NCBI RefSeq assembly: GCF_002897375.1
Contig: NZ_BFAG01000011.1
Coordinates: forward strand, 1-64,000
Origin: Deinococcus aerius
GTDB lineage: Bacteria > Deinococcota > Deinococci > Deinococcales > Deinococcaceae
Reading direction: 5' to 3'
Length of the DNA stretch: 64,000 bases
Shown here: piece by piece, positions 11,975 through 28,132 of the stretch
Layout: each line of letters begins with the position of its first letter
How positions within the stretch are numbered: the stretch's first letter is position 1
Made by a program: the position numbers and the translations under genes
Notes under the pieces: model-generated
Told to the model about the DNA's origin: nothing
Seen by the model: the letters and a program-made list of their open reading frames with translations, nothing else
The model's database searches: none

Positions 11975-12427
11975 ATGCGGACGGTCGTGCTGATCATCAT
12001 CGTCGTTCTCGCCGCCATCTTCGCGGTGCTGAACCGGCACGCCCTGATGTTCGGGCATACCCTGAGCCTGGGCTTCGTGACGTACACGGGCGTGCCGCTG
12101 GGCCTGATCCTGCTGCTGACGGCGCTGCTGCTCGCGCTGATCTTCTACTTCTGGGCGGGCGTGTCGCGCCTGCGCGCCCAGGCGGACAGCGCCCGGCTGC
12201 TGCGCGACATGGAGGCCCTGCGGGTGAGCCTGGACAGCCAGGAGGGCAGCCGCTTCGCCCAGCTCCAGACGTACATCGACGAGCGCTTCAAGGCGCTGGG
12301 ACCGGGCACGGCGCCCACCCGGGGCCCCGAGCTGGAAGCCCTGGAGGCCCGCATCGACGCCCTCCAGCGCGACCTGAACGTGCAACTCGCGCAGATCGAC
12401 GACTACCTGAAGCGGCGCCTGCGCTGA
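11975..12427 (+). CDS. LapA-domain (DUF1049) inner-membrane protein
   Basis: The 150-residue protein has two membrane helices (about residues 3-18 and 36-58) joined by a short NRH...TYTGVPLG loop, the layout of LapA/YciS domains. A long cytoplasmic alpha-helical, coiled-coil-prone tail follows (about 60-150). LapA-type proteins act in envelope assembly in proteobacteria; the role in Deinococcus is not defined. I start at the ATG at 11975: TACGCT ends 6 nt upstream, giving a leaderless mRNA, and the longer frame from 11957 would begin inside the promoter. Confidence 0.8.
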   Translation: MRTVVLIIIVVLAAIFAVLNRHALMFGHTLSLGFVTYTGVPLGLILLLTALLLALIFYFWAGVSRLRAQADSARLLRDMEALRVSLDSQEGSRFAQLQTYIDERFKALGPGTAPTRGPELEALEARIDALQRDLNVQLAQIDDYLKRRLR

Positions 12428-12523
12428 GCCTCCCCTCCGGCTTGCACCCGGTTCAGGGTCTGGCCGGGCTGCGCATCGGGGCCGGGGCCACTAGAATGCC
12501 CCGGGAAGCCATTTTTCCCCAGG

Positions 12524-13387
<864 letters not shown>

Positions 13388-13391
<4 letters not shown>

Positions 13392-14329
13392 CCGCCGACG
13401 CCCTGAGCAAGCTCGAGGCGCAGGTGCGCGACCTGGAGGCGACCGCCCGCGAGACCGGGCAGGACCTCGGGGCGGCCCTCACGCCCCTGCGCGCCGAGGT
13501 CCAGAGACTCCGCGCCGAGCGGAGCGCCAACCTCTCGCGCTGGGACCGGGTGCAACTTGCCCGGACGCCGGGGCGGCCCACCGCGCTCGATTACGTCGAG
13601 CGGCTCTGCACCGACTTCACCGAGCTGCACGGCGACCGGGCGTACGGCGACGACCCCGCCCTGATCGGCGGCCCCGCGCGCTGGATGGGCACGCCCGTCA
13701 TGCTCCTGATGCAGCAGAAGGGCCGCGACACCAAGGGCAAGATCAAGCGCCGCTTCGGCTCCGCCAACCCCGAGGGCTACCGCAAGGCCGCGCGCCTGAT
13801 GGACCTCGCCGACCGCTTCGGGCTGCCCGTCGTGTCGCTGATCGACACCCAGGGCGCCTACCCCGGCATCGAGGCCGAGGAGCGCGGCCAGGGCTGGGCC
13901 ATCGCCGAGAGCATCCGGCGGATGGTGCGCCTGCGGGTACCCGCCGTCTGCGCCGTGATCGGCGAGGGCGGCTCGGGCGGCGCGCTCGCCATCGGGGTGG
14001 GGAACCGGGTGCTGATTCAGGAGAACGCCTGGTACTCGGTGATCTCGCCGGAGGGCGCCGCCTCCATCATCTGGAAGGACGCCGCCAAGGCCCCCGAGGC
14101 CGCCGAAGCCCTGAAGCTCACGGCCCCCGACCTGCTGGAGCTCGGCATCGTGGAGGAGGTCATTCCCGAGCCGCCCGGCGGCGCGCACCTCGACCCCGAT
14201 GCGGCGGCGCGCGCGGTCGGGGAGGCCGTCAGCCGATCCCTCGCCGATCTGGCCGGGCTGGATGGCGAGACGCTGCGCTCGGAGCGGGCCGCGCGGTTCC
14301 GCTCGCTGGGGGCGTTCACGGAGAGCTAG
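13388..14329 (+). CDS. accA: Acetyl-CoA carboxylase carboxyltransferase subunit alpha
   Basis: The 313-residue AccA has an N-terminal helical part (about residues 1-55) and a carboxyltransferase domain containing [18 protein letters not shown] and the [11 protein letters not shown] segment, which hold the carboxybiotin and acetyl-CoA sites. The start is a TTG at 13388 that overlaps the accD stop (TTGA), with GGAGG 7 nt upstream. No ATG fits. Together with AccD it forms the A2B2 carboxyltransferase. accB and accC are not in this window. Confidence 0.93.
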
Positions 14330-14416
14330 GCCCGTGCCGTGCCGGGGTGGGGTGGCCGGGAGGCGCGGCGCTCCACCTCCTCCCTGTTTCCCGCCCCCCG
14401 TACGAGTTCCGGCTGA

Positions 14417-14551
14417 ACAGGTAGGCAATACCTGTGCTACGGATTCCGGTTGAACAGTTCCAAAACCGGTTCAACCCGAGCGGAGCGAGCAGGAACGTTG
14501 AGGGTTGCGGGGAAAGGAGTGATCGAAGCGGCGCTGTCCCGCTTCGATCAC
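14417..14551. repeat. Hairpin-rich intergenic block between accA and sugE
   Basis: Three perfect or near-perfect hairpins lie in tandem. ACAGGTA/TACCTGT (14417-14435) has a 5-nt loop. GTTGAAC/GTTCAAC surrounds 14449-14475. GTGATCGAAGCGG (14519-14531) pairs with CCGCTTCGATCAC (14539-14551), a 13-bp perfect stem. A short direct repeat, TCCGG(C/T)TGAACAG, occurs near 14409 and 14445. The last hairpin could terminate transcription of the convergent genes; the block as a whole resembles small non-coding repeats known in Deinococcus. Confidence 0.55.
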
Positions 14552-14570
14552 GGATGGGACGGAAACCGTA

Positions 14571-14891
14571 TCAGTGCCCGCTCGTCGCCTTGAGTCCCAC
14601 GATGGCGACGATCATCAGGACGAGGAAGACGATCCGCGCGGCGGTGACGGGTTCCCGGAAGAGCACGATCCCCAGGATGGCCGCGCCCACCGCCCCGATG
14701 CCCACCCACACCCCGTACGCCGTGCCGATGGGCAGCGTCTTGGCCGCCAGGCCCAGCAGCCCCATGCTGGCGACCATGCTGAGCAGGGTCAAGGCGGTGG
14801 GAAGGGGCCGGGTAAAGCCCTGGGTGTATTTCAGGCCGATGGCCCAGCCGACTTCCAGCAGCCCCGCGATCACGAGCAGAAACCATGCCAT
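14571..14891 (-). CDS. sugE: Small multidrug resistance family transporter, SugE/Gdx (guanidinium exporter) type
   Basis: The 106-residue protein has four membrane helices and the SMR-family Glu at position 13 ([15 protein letters not shown]). The start of the protein and the central [16 protein letters not shown] segment match the SugE/Gdx branch, whose members export guanidinium in exchange for protons, rather than the EmrE drug-exporter branch. It acts as a dual-topology or antiparallel dimer in the inner membrane. I looked for a guanidine riboswitch upstream and could not support one. Confidence 0.88.
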   Translation of the reverse strand: MAWFLLVIAGLLEVGWAIGLKYTQGFTRPLPTALTLLSMVASMGLLGLAAKTLPIGTAYGVWVGIGAVGAAILGIVLFREPVTAARIVFLVLMIVAIVGLKATSGH

Positions 14892-14901
14892 ACCAGACCT
14901 C

Positions 14902-14946
<45 letters not shown>

Positions 14947-15004
14947 AGTTCAGCCCATTCGGGGCGACTGAGAAGCAGTGTAGCGAAGCCCTGTCAGCAA
15001 AGCG

Positions 15005-15040
15005 GGAGCGGAGTGTAAACGCCCGCTTACACTCCGCTCC
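15005..15040 (-). terminator. Strong hairpin downstream of the secreted-protein gene
   Basis: A 14-bp perfect stem (GGAGCGGAGTGTAA at 15005-15018, TTACACTCCGCTCC at 15027-15040) lies 13 nt past the stop of the minus-strand gene at 15053. No long T-run follows, so it may be a terminator or a transcript-stabilising stem. Confidence 0.6.
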
Positions 15041-15052
15041 GGCCCGCTGTAG

Positions 15053-15586
15053 TCAGCGCCCGTACACCCGGTACCGGGCGGTGATGTCGAAGGTCACGCA
15101 GGGGTCCTCGCCGGGCCGCACCGGGGCGACGCACACGGTGAGCTTGCCCCCGACGCCGACGGTGTCCGGTTTGTCCTTCCCGGCCACGTCGCCGAGTTTG
15201 CCGAACGGTCCGCCCAGTTCCACCGCCGCATAGGTGCGGGAGGAGACGGCCCGGTGCAGCGGGTCGTCCCCCCGGTTGACCAGGGGCGCCAGCGGCAGCC
15301 AATGGCCGTTCCCCTTGCCGTCCTTCGCGTACAGGGTCGCCGAGACGCGCGGGATGAGGTAGAAGGTGCGCGGGCCCGGCCACCGCTCCCGCAGGGTGAG
15401 GGGCAGGCGCAGGACGCAGTTCGGGTAAGTCTCGTCGGCAAGCAGGAAGTTTTGGCGCGGCGCTCGCCAGTACGTGTCGGCGCAGGTCAGGCTGACCCGC
15501 TGTCGCGGCACGGCGACGGTGCGGGGAGCCTGCGCGTCCGCGAGGGTAAGCGTGCCGAGGGCCAGCAGAGCCAGGACGTGCTTCAT
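15053..15586 (-). CDS. Secreted hypothetical protein
   Basis: The 177-residue protein has a clear signal peptide ([20 protein letters not shown], cleavage probably after AQA at 20) and a mature beta-rich domain with four Cys that could form disulfides. No family was recognised. I chose the ATG at 15586 because it starts the signal peptide and has GGAGGA upstream. The start overlaps the stop of the preceding membrane protein gene (ATGA), so the two are translationally coupled and probably act together in the envelope. Confidence 0.78.
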   Translation of the reverse strand: MKHVLALLALGTLTLADAQAPRTVAVPRQRVSLTCADTYWRAPRQNFLLADETYPNCVLRLPLTLRERWPGPRTFYLIPRVSATLYAKDGKGNGHWLPLAPLVNRGDDPLHRAVSSRTYAAVELGGPFGKLGDVAGKDKPDTVGVGGKLTVCVAPVRPGEDPCVTFDITARYRVYGR

Positions 15587-16071
15587 GGGGTCTCCTCCTG
15601 AATGAGTTCGGCCTCCACCGACCCGTCGGCGGCGGTGAAACTGCAACTGAAGTCGGTGCGGGTGCCGTCCGGCAGGGCGACCCAGCCGTCCCAGCGTTTG
15701 CCGTCGGCGTTGGCGGAGAACTGGCCCGCCGCCTCACGGGCATTGGGGAACCGGAGCCCCGCCTGCCCCAGCCGGGCGCTCACCTCCGCGCGGCAACGGT
15801 CCATCAGCGCCGAACTGGCGATGCCGCCCGAGGTGTCGTCGGGGACAGCGGGGCTGGGACGCAGCAGGAGCACGGCGACGAGGACGGCCACGAGCGGCGG
15901 CAGCCAGCGCAGCGGCCACCACCAGGCCCGCGGGCGCAGGCCAGCACGAATCTCCTGACGGTAGGCGTGCAGGGCGAGCTGGTGACGGGCGCGCTCCTCC
16001 CGTTCCTGAAGGGCGCGGGCGGCGGCCAGCTCCTCGGCCTCGATCCGCCGCCGCTCCCCGTCACTCAACAT
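15583..16071 (-). CDS. Single-pass membrane hypothetical protein
   Basis: The 162-residue protein has an N-terminal charged helix of about 45 residues (rich in Glu, Arg and Ala), one membrane helix (about residues 50-72, WWWPLRWLPPLVAVLVAVLLL region) and a C-terminal domain of about 85 residues that would be extracytoplasmic, with Cys near 92 and 142. The start is ATG 16071 or GTG 16077. It is coupled by a 4-nt overlap to the secreted protein downstream. Function unknown. Confidence 0.72.
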   Translation of the reverse strand: MLSDGERRRIEAEELAAARALQEREERARHQLALHAYRQEIRAGLRPRAWWWPLRWLPPLVAVLVAVLLLRPSPAVPDDTSGGIASSALMDRCRAEVSARLGQAGLRFPNAREAAGQFSANADGKRWDGWVALPDGTRTDFSCSFTAADGSVEAELIQEETP

Positions 16072-16111
16072 ACTCACGAGAGTGACAGGCTCATCTCAGG
16101 CCGTCGTCCGC

Positions 16112-16151
16112 CGAAAGAGGGAGGCGGAGGACCAGCGGCTGCCCCTCCGCC
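16112..16151 (-). terminator. Terminator downstream of livF
   Basis: Read on the minus strand, GGCGGAGG (16151-16144) pairs with CCTCCGCC (16130-16123) and is followed by CTCTTTC. It lies just beyond the livF stop, at the end of the liv operon. Confidence 0.5.
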
Positions 16152-16167
16152 CCCCTGCCGCTCCCCG

Positions 16168-19498
<3,331 letters not shown>

Positions 19499-19875
19499 GG
19501 CAGGGTCTCCGGGAAGAAAAAGACCGCGCCCCTCGTGGAGACGGGGTGCGGGCGGGGTGGGGGGAAGTCCATCAGGGTCAGCCAGGGCGGGGGACCCCGG
19601 AGGGGCTGGAAACGCGGCGCGGCTCTGCTTGGTGCATCCTGGTTTGACGGAAGAGGGTTCGGGCGGGATTCTCCTGGTCAGGGAGTTGAGGCCGGACAAC
19701 CCACACCTCCCCTGTGGAGGTCACGCGAAACTGTAAGTACGGTAACTTACGGGGAGAAGGGTTCCGTTTGGGCAAAGCGGGCGTGTAAAGAAGAGCCAGT
19801 AGCACGGCGTCCCCTTCCGCTAAGGTGCTTCCCCGCTGGTCGCGCGAAGCCCCCCCTGTCAAAGGGGAGAGCATG
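19499..19875. other. 377-nt gap between livK and livH
   Basis: No gene is supported. Read on the minus strand it holds a CCCCT/AGGGG hairpin just after livK (19845-19870, a possible attenuating terminator), a GTAAGT/ACTTAC inverted repeat near 19733-19750 and an ACCTCC/GGAGGT hairpin near 19704-19722. A livHMGF promoter or a processing site is expected here. The binding protein is usually needed in excess over the permease, and such a hairpin would achieve this. Confidence 0.4.
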
Positions 19876-21015
<1,140 letters not shown>

Positions 21016-21356
21016 AGGAACCTCCGGCGGGCAGGGCCAGGCACGGCCGGGGGAGAAGCACGGGGCCGTGAAGCCCTGAACGCGGTCCAAGTTGGGTGTG
21101 CCCGACATGCTGGCATGGGGGCGAGGAGGTGTCAATTGTCCTTCCCCCATTCCGGGAGCCCGCCGGATGAAAGGTGGGAGAAGGCCGCCCCGGCTGGCCC
21201 CGTCCCGGGAGGACCGGCCCGCCGACTTCACCCGGTCGGCCTGGTGCTGGGCAGTGGGATCAGCGTGGCGGCCCATTGTCAAGGAGCTGTGCAGAAACGG
21301 CCAGGGAACGCGGCGCTGTTTGCGAATCTTTTGAGGGCCGGGCGGTACGGTGTCTT
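21016..21356. other. Divergent promoter region of livK and a small hypothetical gene
   Basis: No gene is supported. On the minus strand a consensus TTGACA (21135-21130) with a 17-nt spacer precedes a weak CAGCAT hexamer, a candidate livK promoter with a leader of about 85 nt. On the plus strand TACGGT (21346-21351) lies 5 nt before the next start codon. Confidence 0.4.
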
Positions 21357-21665
21357 ATGGCCGCCCCGGAGGAGCTCACCACGCTGTTGGCGTTGCGGCG
21401 GCGCCTGCTGCTCGAACTCACGGACCTTGTCGAGCAGCTCAGCCGCTACCCCTACGGCCGCGTCGCGTCCCCGGAGTACGAGCAGGTGCTGACCACGTTG
21501 CAAAAAGCCTGGCACACCGGGGACCAGGTCTTCGAGATGAGCCCCGATCTCCTGCCCTACCTGCGCCAGGACGTTCGGGCGCTGGGCAGGCACGCCGAGG
21601 TGCTGCGCGGGATACTGGCGGGGCTGGCCTCCTCCGTACGGAGCAGGCTGCCCGAGGTGGGCTAG
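21357..21665 (+). CDS. Small hypothetical protein
   Basis: The 102-residue protein is almost wholly alpha-helical, with Leu-rich heptads ([19 protein letters not shown] at the start), suggesting a small coiled-coil or helical bundle. No membrane segment and no known domain. The ATG at 21357 is preceded at 5 nt by TACGGT, a leaderless start; the much longer open frame upstream is low-complexity. Function unknown. Confidence 0.7.
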   Translation: MAAPEELTTLLALRRRLLLELTDLVEQLSRYPYGRVASPEYEQVLTTLQKAWHTGDQVFEMSPDLLPYLRQDVRALGRHAEVLRGILAGLASSVRSRLPEVG

Positions 21666-21746
21666 CAGGGCGCCTCTCTTCCCCCCGCCCCTGTACACTC
21701 ACGGGCGCGCCGGGGCGCACAGCCCCGGTAGGAGAGAGGTCAGAGG

Positions 21747-22190
21747 ATGGCGGAAGTCGTGAACAAGGCGCCCCGCAGCCGGGCGCGGATGCTGGAACTG
21801 GTGTTTCCCAAGGACACCAACTATTTGGGCACGGCCTTCGGGGGCTTCGTGCTGTCGCTGATGGACAAGGCGGCCTCGGTCGCGGCGGTGCGGCACGCGG
21901 GCGGCGCGGTCGTGACGGCCCGCATGGACGGCGTGGACTTCCACGTGCCCATTCGGGTGGGGGACGCCGTGGCCCTCGACGCGCGGGTGGTGCGGGTGGG
22001 CCGCTCCTCCATGCGGGTGCGGGTGGACGTGTACCGCGAGAACATGGCCTCGGGCGAGCAGCAACTCGCCACGACTGGTTTTTTCGTGTTCGTCGCCGTG
22101 GACGAGGAGGGACGGCCCCGCCCGGTGCCCCCCCTGGTGGACGGGCTGGACACGCTCAGCGAGGAACCCGACCCGGAGGCGCGTCCCTGA
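21747..22190 (+). CDS. Acyl-CoA thioesterase, hotdog fold (YciA-like)
   Basis: The 147-residue protein shows the YciA/cytosolic acyl-CoA hydrolase pattern: [26 protein letters not shown] (with the catalytic Asp of the MD motif), [13 protein letters not shown] and a C-terminal [16 protein letters not shown]. It hydrolyses acyl-CoA to free acid and CoA in the cytoplasm. A TGTACACT extended -10 near 21691-21698 and a purine-rich GAGAGG region before the ATG give a leadered transcript, unlike many neighbours. A histidine phosphatase gene is coupled downstream. Confidence 0.88.
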   Translation: MAEVVNKAPRSRARMLELVFPKDTNYLGTAFGGFVLSLMDKAASVAAVRHAGGAVVTARMDGVDFHVPIRVGDAVALDARVVRVGRSSMRVRVDVYRENMASGEQQLATTGFFVFVAVDEEGRPRPVPPLVDGLDTLSEEPDPEARP

Positions 22191-22798
22191 GCGCCCTGCA
22201 CCTCACCCTGATCCGCCACGGCGCGACCGTCTGGAACGGCGAGGGCCGCTGGCAGGGCTGGACCGACATGCCGCTGGGCGAGGTGGGGGAGAGGCAGGCC
22301 GAACGGCTGGCGCGGCGGCTGGCTGGGACCGACCCCGGGACGGTGTACGCGAGCGACCTTCAGCGGGCCGCCGACACCGCCCGCCTGGCCCTGCCGGGGC
22401 ACCCCCTCACCCTTGACGTGCGGCTGCGCGAGCTGAACTTCGGCCGCTACGAAGGCCGGACGACGGACGAGGTGCGGCATGACCCCGAGTACGCGGAGTG
22501 GCAGCGCGACCCCTGGACCCTTCCCGCCCCCGGGGGCGGCGAGAGCCTGCGGGGGGTGGCCGCCCGGCTGAGGAGTTGGGCCGAGGAGCTGCCCGCCGGG
22601 ACGGTCACCGCCTTCACCCACGGCGCCGCCGTCCGCGCCCTGCTGTGCGACCTGTTCGGGTGGCCCGCCCCGCCGCAACCGGGCTACGTCCTGCCCTTCC
22701 CCTACCGCCTGGCCCACACAGGATTGACCCGCCTCACCCGGGAGGCGGGCCGCTGGATTCTCCTCACGTACAACGACCACGCCCACCTGGAGGTCTGA
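22187..22798 (+). CDS. Histidine phosphatase family protein (phosphoglycerate mutase-like)
   Basis: The protein of about 203 residues has the family's catalytic motif [14 protein letters not shown] near the N-terminus, the ELNFGRYEG acid segment and the second catalytic His in [11 protein letters not shown]. Family members are cofactor-dependent mutases, alpha-ribazole phosphatases or broad phosphatases; which applies here is open. The frame has no ATG, GTG or TTG near the start. A CTG at 22187 overlaps the thioesterase stop (CTGA) with GGAGG 7 nt upstream, so I infer a coupled CTG start. Confidence 0.83.
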   Translation: MSALHLTLIRHGATVWNGEGRWQGWTDMPLGEVGERQAERLARRLAGTDPGTVYASDLQRAADTARLALPGHPLTLDVRLRELNFGRYEGRTTDEVRHDPEYAEWQRDPWTLPAPGGGESLRGVAARLRSWAEELPAGTVTAFTHGAAVRALLCDLFGWPAPPQPGYVLPFPYRLAHTGLTRLTREAGRWILLTYNDHAHLEV

Positions 22799-22804
22799 AG
22801 GGGT

Positions 22805-23323
22805 CTATCCCCCCAGCGCCAGGCCCACCTGGGCGAGGTGGTGGCGCAGGTGCCAGTCGTGCTTGGCGACGAGCCGCCACAGGTCCTGCCCGCCCTCCTG
22901 GGGGTGCGTGACCTGGCGGGCAAAGTGTTCGGGGGAGAGGCCCCCCAGGAGCGCCGCCCAGTGGGCGTTCGCCGCGTCCAGCAGGTCGAGCGCCACCCCC
23001 ACCGGCAGGGCCGCGTCGGGGAGGGTCAGCCACGTCTCCTGATCGAAGGGCTGGATGACGTAGTCCCCGGTCGTCAGGGCGTAGCGCAGGCGGTTCAGGC
23101 CGTGGAGGTGGGCGTCCGCCGTGTGGTGGGCGAGCTGGGTGACGGTCCAACTGCCGGGGCGGTAGGTGCGGTTCAGGTCCGCCTCGTCCCGTCCTGTCAA
23201 CACCCCCCGCCACTCGCGGGCCGCGCCCTCCATCCGCGTGGCGACCCCGGCGAGCGTGGCCGCGTCCCGACCCGGGAGGTCCTGAAGGGGGCCGATGGGA
23301 TACTGCCGTGGGTCGGGGGTCAT
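22805..23323 (-). CDS. YfiT/BstA-type DinB protein, putative bacillithiol transferase
   Basis: The 172-residue protein matches the YfiT/BstA branch: the N-terminal [32 protein letters not shown] with metal-binding His, IQPFDQETW and the C-terminal [12 protein letters not shown]. BstA enzymes attach bacillithiol to electrophiles, and Deinococcus makes bacillithiol, so detoxification is a reasonable inference. The ATG at 23323 removes a long upstream frame without similarity. It converges with the phosphatase and is divergent from the next gene, with only 43 nt between the two starts. Confidence 0.87.
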   Translation of the reverse strand: MTPDPRQYPIGPLQDLPGRDAATLAGVATRMEGAAREWRGVLTGRDEADLNRTYRPGSWTVTQLAHHTADAHLHGLNRLRYALTTGDYVIQPFDQETWLTLPDAALPVGVALDLLDAANAHWAALLGGLSPEHFARQVTHPQEGGQDLWRLVAKHDWHLRHHLAQVGLALGG

Positions 23324-23366
23324 GCCCGCAGTATGGCTCGCTCCCCGCCACGCTAAGCTCTGCCCC

Positions 23367-23963
23367 ATGCTGACGCTCGCGGAGGCGGCCCGCTTTCCCG
23401 AATCCCAGGTGGGCGCGGAGACGCACCGGCTGGCCGCCCACCCTGACCGCGTGCCCGCCGCCATGCTGATTCCCCCCGCCTTCGAGGAAGCTTTTTACCG
23501 CACGGCCAACCTGCCCGAGCAGCTCTCGCGCCTGCTGGCCCCGATCAACCCCGCCCGGCTCGACGAGGACCTGCTGGAGGTGCTCTCGGAACAGGCCCAG
23601 GCCCTCGTCCGCACGAGTTCGCTCCTGGACGACGCGGTGCAGGTCCTTTACCGGGCGCTGGGGAACGCGGGCCTCAGCGCGGGAGAGGTCCACGCCCGGC
23701 GCCCCGGGGAGCGGGAGACCGAGGCGGCGCGCGTCACCCCGCCCGGCACCGCTGCCCTGCACGCCGTCAAACGGCTGTGGGTGCGCGACTGGACCTTCGG
23801 GGCGCTGCTGACCCGGCTGGACGCCACGGGCAGCATTGGCCTGGAGGCCCGCCCGACGTTGCTGCTGGCCGGTCCACCCGGCGTGCCGGATGCCCGGGTT
23901 GCCGCCGAACTCGGGGTGGGGACGGCGCTCGTGAACCCGCTGGGGCTGGTCGGGCTGCCTTGA
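23367..23963 (+). CDS. Conserved hypothetical protein
   Basis: The 198-residue protein has a helical N-terminal half and the C-terminal stretch [21 protein letters not shown] recognise no family and see no membrane helix or catalytic motif. TAAGCT (23354-23359) ends 7 nt before the ATG, suggesting a leaderless mRNA. The MFS transporter gene starts on its stop codon (TTGA overlap) and is therefore co-translated, so this protein may be linked to the transporter. Confidence 0.7.
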   Translation: MLTLAEAARFPESQVGAETHRLAAHPDRVPAAMLIPPAFEEAFYRTANLPEQLSRLLAPINPARLDEDLLEVLSEQAQALVRTSSLLDDAVQVLYRALGNAGLSAGEVHARRPGERETEAARVTPPGTAALHAVKRLWVRDWTFGALLTRLDATGSIGLEARPTLLLAGPPGVPDARVAAELGVGTALVNPLGLVGLP

Positions 23964-25134
23964 GTCCGGCCCCCCGCGTCCCGCACCCGCTGACCTTCGC
24001 CGTTCTCGGCACACTCGTCTTCCTGAACGTCTACGCGCCCCAGAGCCTGCTGCCCCTCCTCGCCCGCGAGTTCCGCGCCGGGGCCGCCGAGGTGGGCGGG
24101 GTGGTGGGCGCGGGTCTGCTGGCGATGAGCCTCGCGTCGCCGCTCGTGGGGGTGCTCGCCGACGCGGTGGGGCGGAGGCGGACGGTGCTGGCGGCCTTCG
24201 CGGGGCTGATGCTGCCCGCCGCGCTCGCCGCCCTGGCGCCCAGCCTGCCCCTGCTGAGTGCGGCGCGCTTCGCCCAGGGGCTGCTCATCCCCGGCGTGAT
24301 GGTCGCCCTGAACGCCTACATCGCGGAGGAGGTGCCGCCGGAGAGCCGGGTCCGCGCGCTGACGAGTTACGTCACGGGCACCGTCCTGGGCGGCTTTCTG
24401 GGCCGGTTTCTCTCCGGTCTGGTCGCCGGGTGGGGCAACTGGCACGCCGCCTTCTGGCTCCTCGCCGCCGCGTCCCTCGCCGGATTCCTGCTCGCCCGCG
24501 CGGGGCTGCCGCGGGAACGGGCCTTCCACGCCCACCGTGATCCGCGCGCGGTCCTGTCGGGCCTGGCCGCGCACCTGCGGAACCCGGCACTCCTCGCCAC
24601 CTGCGCGGTGGGGTTCCTGATCCTCTTCACGCTGGTGGGGACCTTCAACACCCTCACCCTGCGGCTGGCGGGGGCGCCGTATGGGCTGAGCACGGGGCAG
24701 ACGGGGGCGATCTTCGCCGTGTACCTCCTCGGCGTGGTGATTACCCCCGTCGCCGGGCCGTTCCTCGCGGCGCGGGGGCCCCGAACCGGGCTGCTGACCG
24801 CCGTGGCCCTCAGCGTCACCGGGCTCGTCGTCACGCTCGCCGCACCGCTGCCGCTGGTGATCGGGGGTGTGGCGGCGGGGGCCTGCGGCGTGTTCCTGGC
24901 CCAGTCCGCCGCCCTCGCCGCCGTGCAGCGCAGCGTTCGGACGGCCCGGAGCCTCGCCACCGGCCTGTATCACCTCGCCTACTACGGCGGCGGCGCGGCG
25001 GCGAGCGTGGTCGCGGGGCACGCCTTCGAGCTGGGGGGCTGGCGGGCGGTCGTGCCCCTGGTCTTGGCGAGCATGGGCCTGGCCGCCCTGGTCGGAACGC
25101 TGGGGTGGCGGCGCCCCGGTGTTACCCTCCGCCC

Positions 25135-25138
<4 letters not shown>
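23960..25138 (+). CDS. MFS transporter
   Basis: The 392-residue protein has twelve predicted membrane helices. The MFS loop motif between helices 2 and 3 reads [13 protein letters not shown], with a matching weaker motif after helix 8. It resembles drug or small-molecule proton antiporters of the YnfM/AraJ kind. It starts at TTG 23960, overlapping the stop of the preceding gene. The enoyl-CoA hydratase start overlaps its stop (ATGA), so three genes form one unit. Substrate unknown. Confidence 0.85.
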
Positions 25139-25956
<818 letters not shown>

Positions 25957-25957
25957 G

Positions 25958-26854
25958 ATGATCGCCGTTCCCGCCGCCTTCGCGGAAAGGACCATCGCCC
26001 GTTCCGGCGAGGCGGGCCGCCGCTGGATCGCGTCGCTGCCTGGGCGCGTGACTGAGCTGTGTACTGCGTGGGGTCTGGAGGTGGAAGGCCCAGCCATGTA
26101 CGGGGAATGGGGCCTGGTCTTCGCCGTTCGCGGCCCCGATACGCCCGCCGTCCTCAAGGTCACCTGGCCGGACGAGGACGGCACGCTGGAGCGGGCGGTT
26201 GCCGCCTTGACGCTGTGGGACGGGCGGGGCGCGGTTCGGCTGCTGCGGGCGGATGTGGGGCGGCAGGCTTTGCTCCTCGAACGCCTCGACAGTGCGGCGG
26301 ACCTGAGCGAGATCGGGGTGGAGGAGGCCCTGCACGTCGCCGGGACGCTCCTCAGGCGCCTCGCCATTCCAGCCCCCGCGGAGTTTCCCTCGCTGGGGAC
26401 GGTGGCGCGGCGGATTTCCTCCTCCTTGCCGCGACGCTGGGAACAGCAGGGCCGTCCACTGCCCCGATACGTCATTGAGCAGGCCGTAGACCTTGCTTCC
26501 AACCTCGCCCCCTCGGTCGGGAATCTGCTCGTCAACTGGGACATTCACGACGGGAACGTGCTGAGGGCTGAACGCGAACCCTGGCTGGTGATTGATCCCC
26601 AGGTGCTCGCCGGGAATCCGGAATATGGCGTAGCCCAACTGGTGTGGTGGCGGCTGGAGGAAATCGAGGCGCACGGCGGGGTGAATTGGGCGCTTGACTG
26701 GATCGTGGATGCAGCAAGATTGAGCGCCGAGCTGACCCACGCTTGGACCTACGTCCGCACCGTCGATTACTGGCTCTCGGGGCTGGAGGCGGGGCTGACC
26801 ATCGACCCGCCCCGGTGTGAGCGGGTGATTGAGGCGCTGGGGCGGGTGGAGTGA
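25958..26854 (+). CDS. Streptomycin 6-phosphotransferase (APH(6))-like kinase
   Basis: The 298-residue protein matches the aminoglycoside/hydroxyurea kinase family: a catalytic loop [12 protein letters not shown] (His-Asp-x2-N) and the metal-binding IDPQ (about residues 207-210), which in this family replaces DFG. It could phosphorylate streptomycin-like compounds or an endogenous metabolite. The ATG at 25958 lies right after the hydratase stop with GAG just upstream; the longer in-frame version would overlap the hydratase gene and is not similar to anything I know. Confidence 0.82.
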   Translation: MIAVPAAFAERTIARSGEAGRRWIASLPGRVTELCTAWGLEVEGPAMYGEWGLVFAVRGPDTPAVLKVTWPDEDGTLERAVAALTLWDGRGAVRLLRADVGRQALLLERLDSAADLSEIGVEEALHVAGTLLRRLAIPAPAEFPSLGTVARRISSSLPRRWEQQGRPLPRYVIEQAVDLASNLAPSVGNLLVNWDIHDGNVLRAEREPWLVIDPQVLAGNPEYGVAQLVWWRLEEIEAHGGVNWALDWIVDAARLSAELTHAWTYVRTVDYWLSGLEAGLTIDPPRCERVIEALGRVE

Positions 26855-26906
26855 ACTGTCCCCCCCCGAGGAACGCCCCCCGCCCCTCCCCACTCCCTCA
26901 CGTTAG

Positions 26907-27944
<1,038 letters not shown>

Positions 27945-27956
27945 GAAGGCAAGGGA

Positions 27957-27986
27957 GGGGGCGGGGTCTTTGGCCTCGCCCTCTTC
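27957..27986 (+). terminator. Terminator after mdh
   Basis: GGGCGGGG (27959-27966) pairs with CCTCGCCC (27974-27981) including one G-U pair, followed by TCTTCTCGTT, 14 nt after the mdh stop. Confidence 0.65.
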
Positions 27987-28012
27987 TCGTTGCAGCAGTG
28001 GACGAAAAAAGA

Positions 28013-28080
28013 GTTGTCACCCTGAACGAAGTGAAGGGTCTCCCAGGGCAACGAGGAGATGCTTCGCTCAGCATGACAGC
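28013..28080. repeat. 68-nt dispersed inverted-repeat element, copy 2
   Basis: Terminal inverted repeat GTTGTCACCCTGAACGAAG against the reverse complement of CTTCGCTCAGCATGACAGC (15 of 19). It has exactly the length of the element at 6782-6849 and aligns to it in opposite orientation. The core motif resembles a short palindromic sequence (CCTGAGCGAAG type) that is widespread between bacterial genes. Confidence 0.65.
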
Positions 28081-28132
28081 ATTCTTCTTCCCAATGCTCC
28101 AGGCCGCGCCAGGTTGGGCGTCCCGTGACAGA

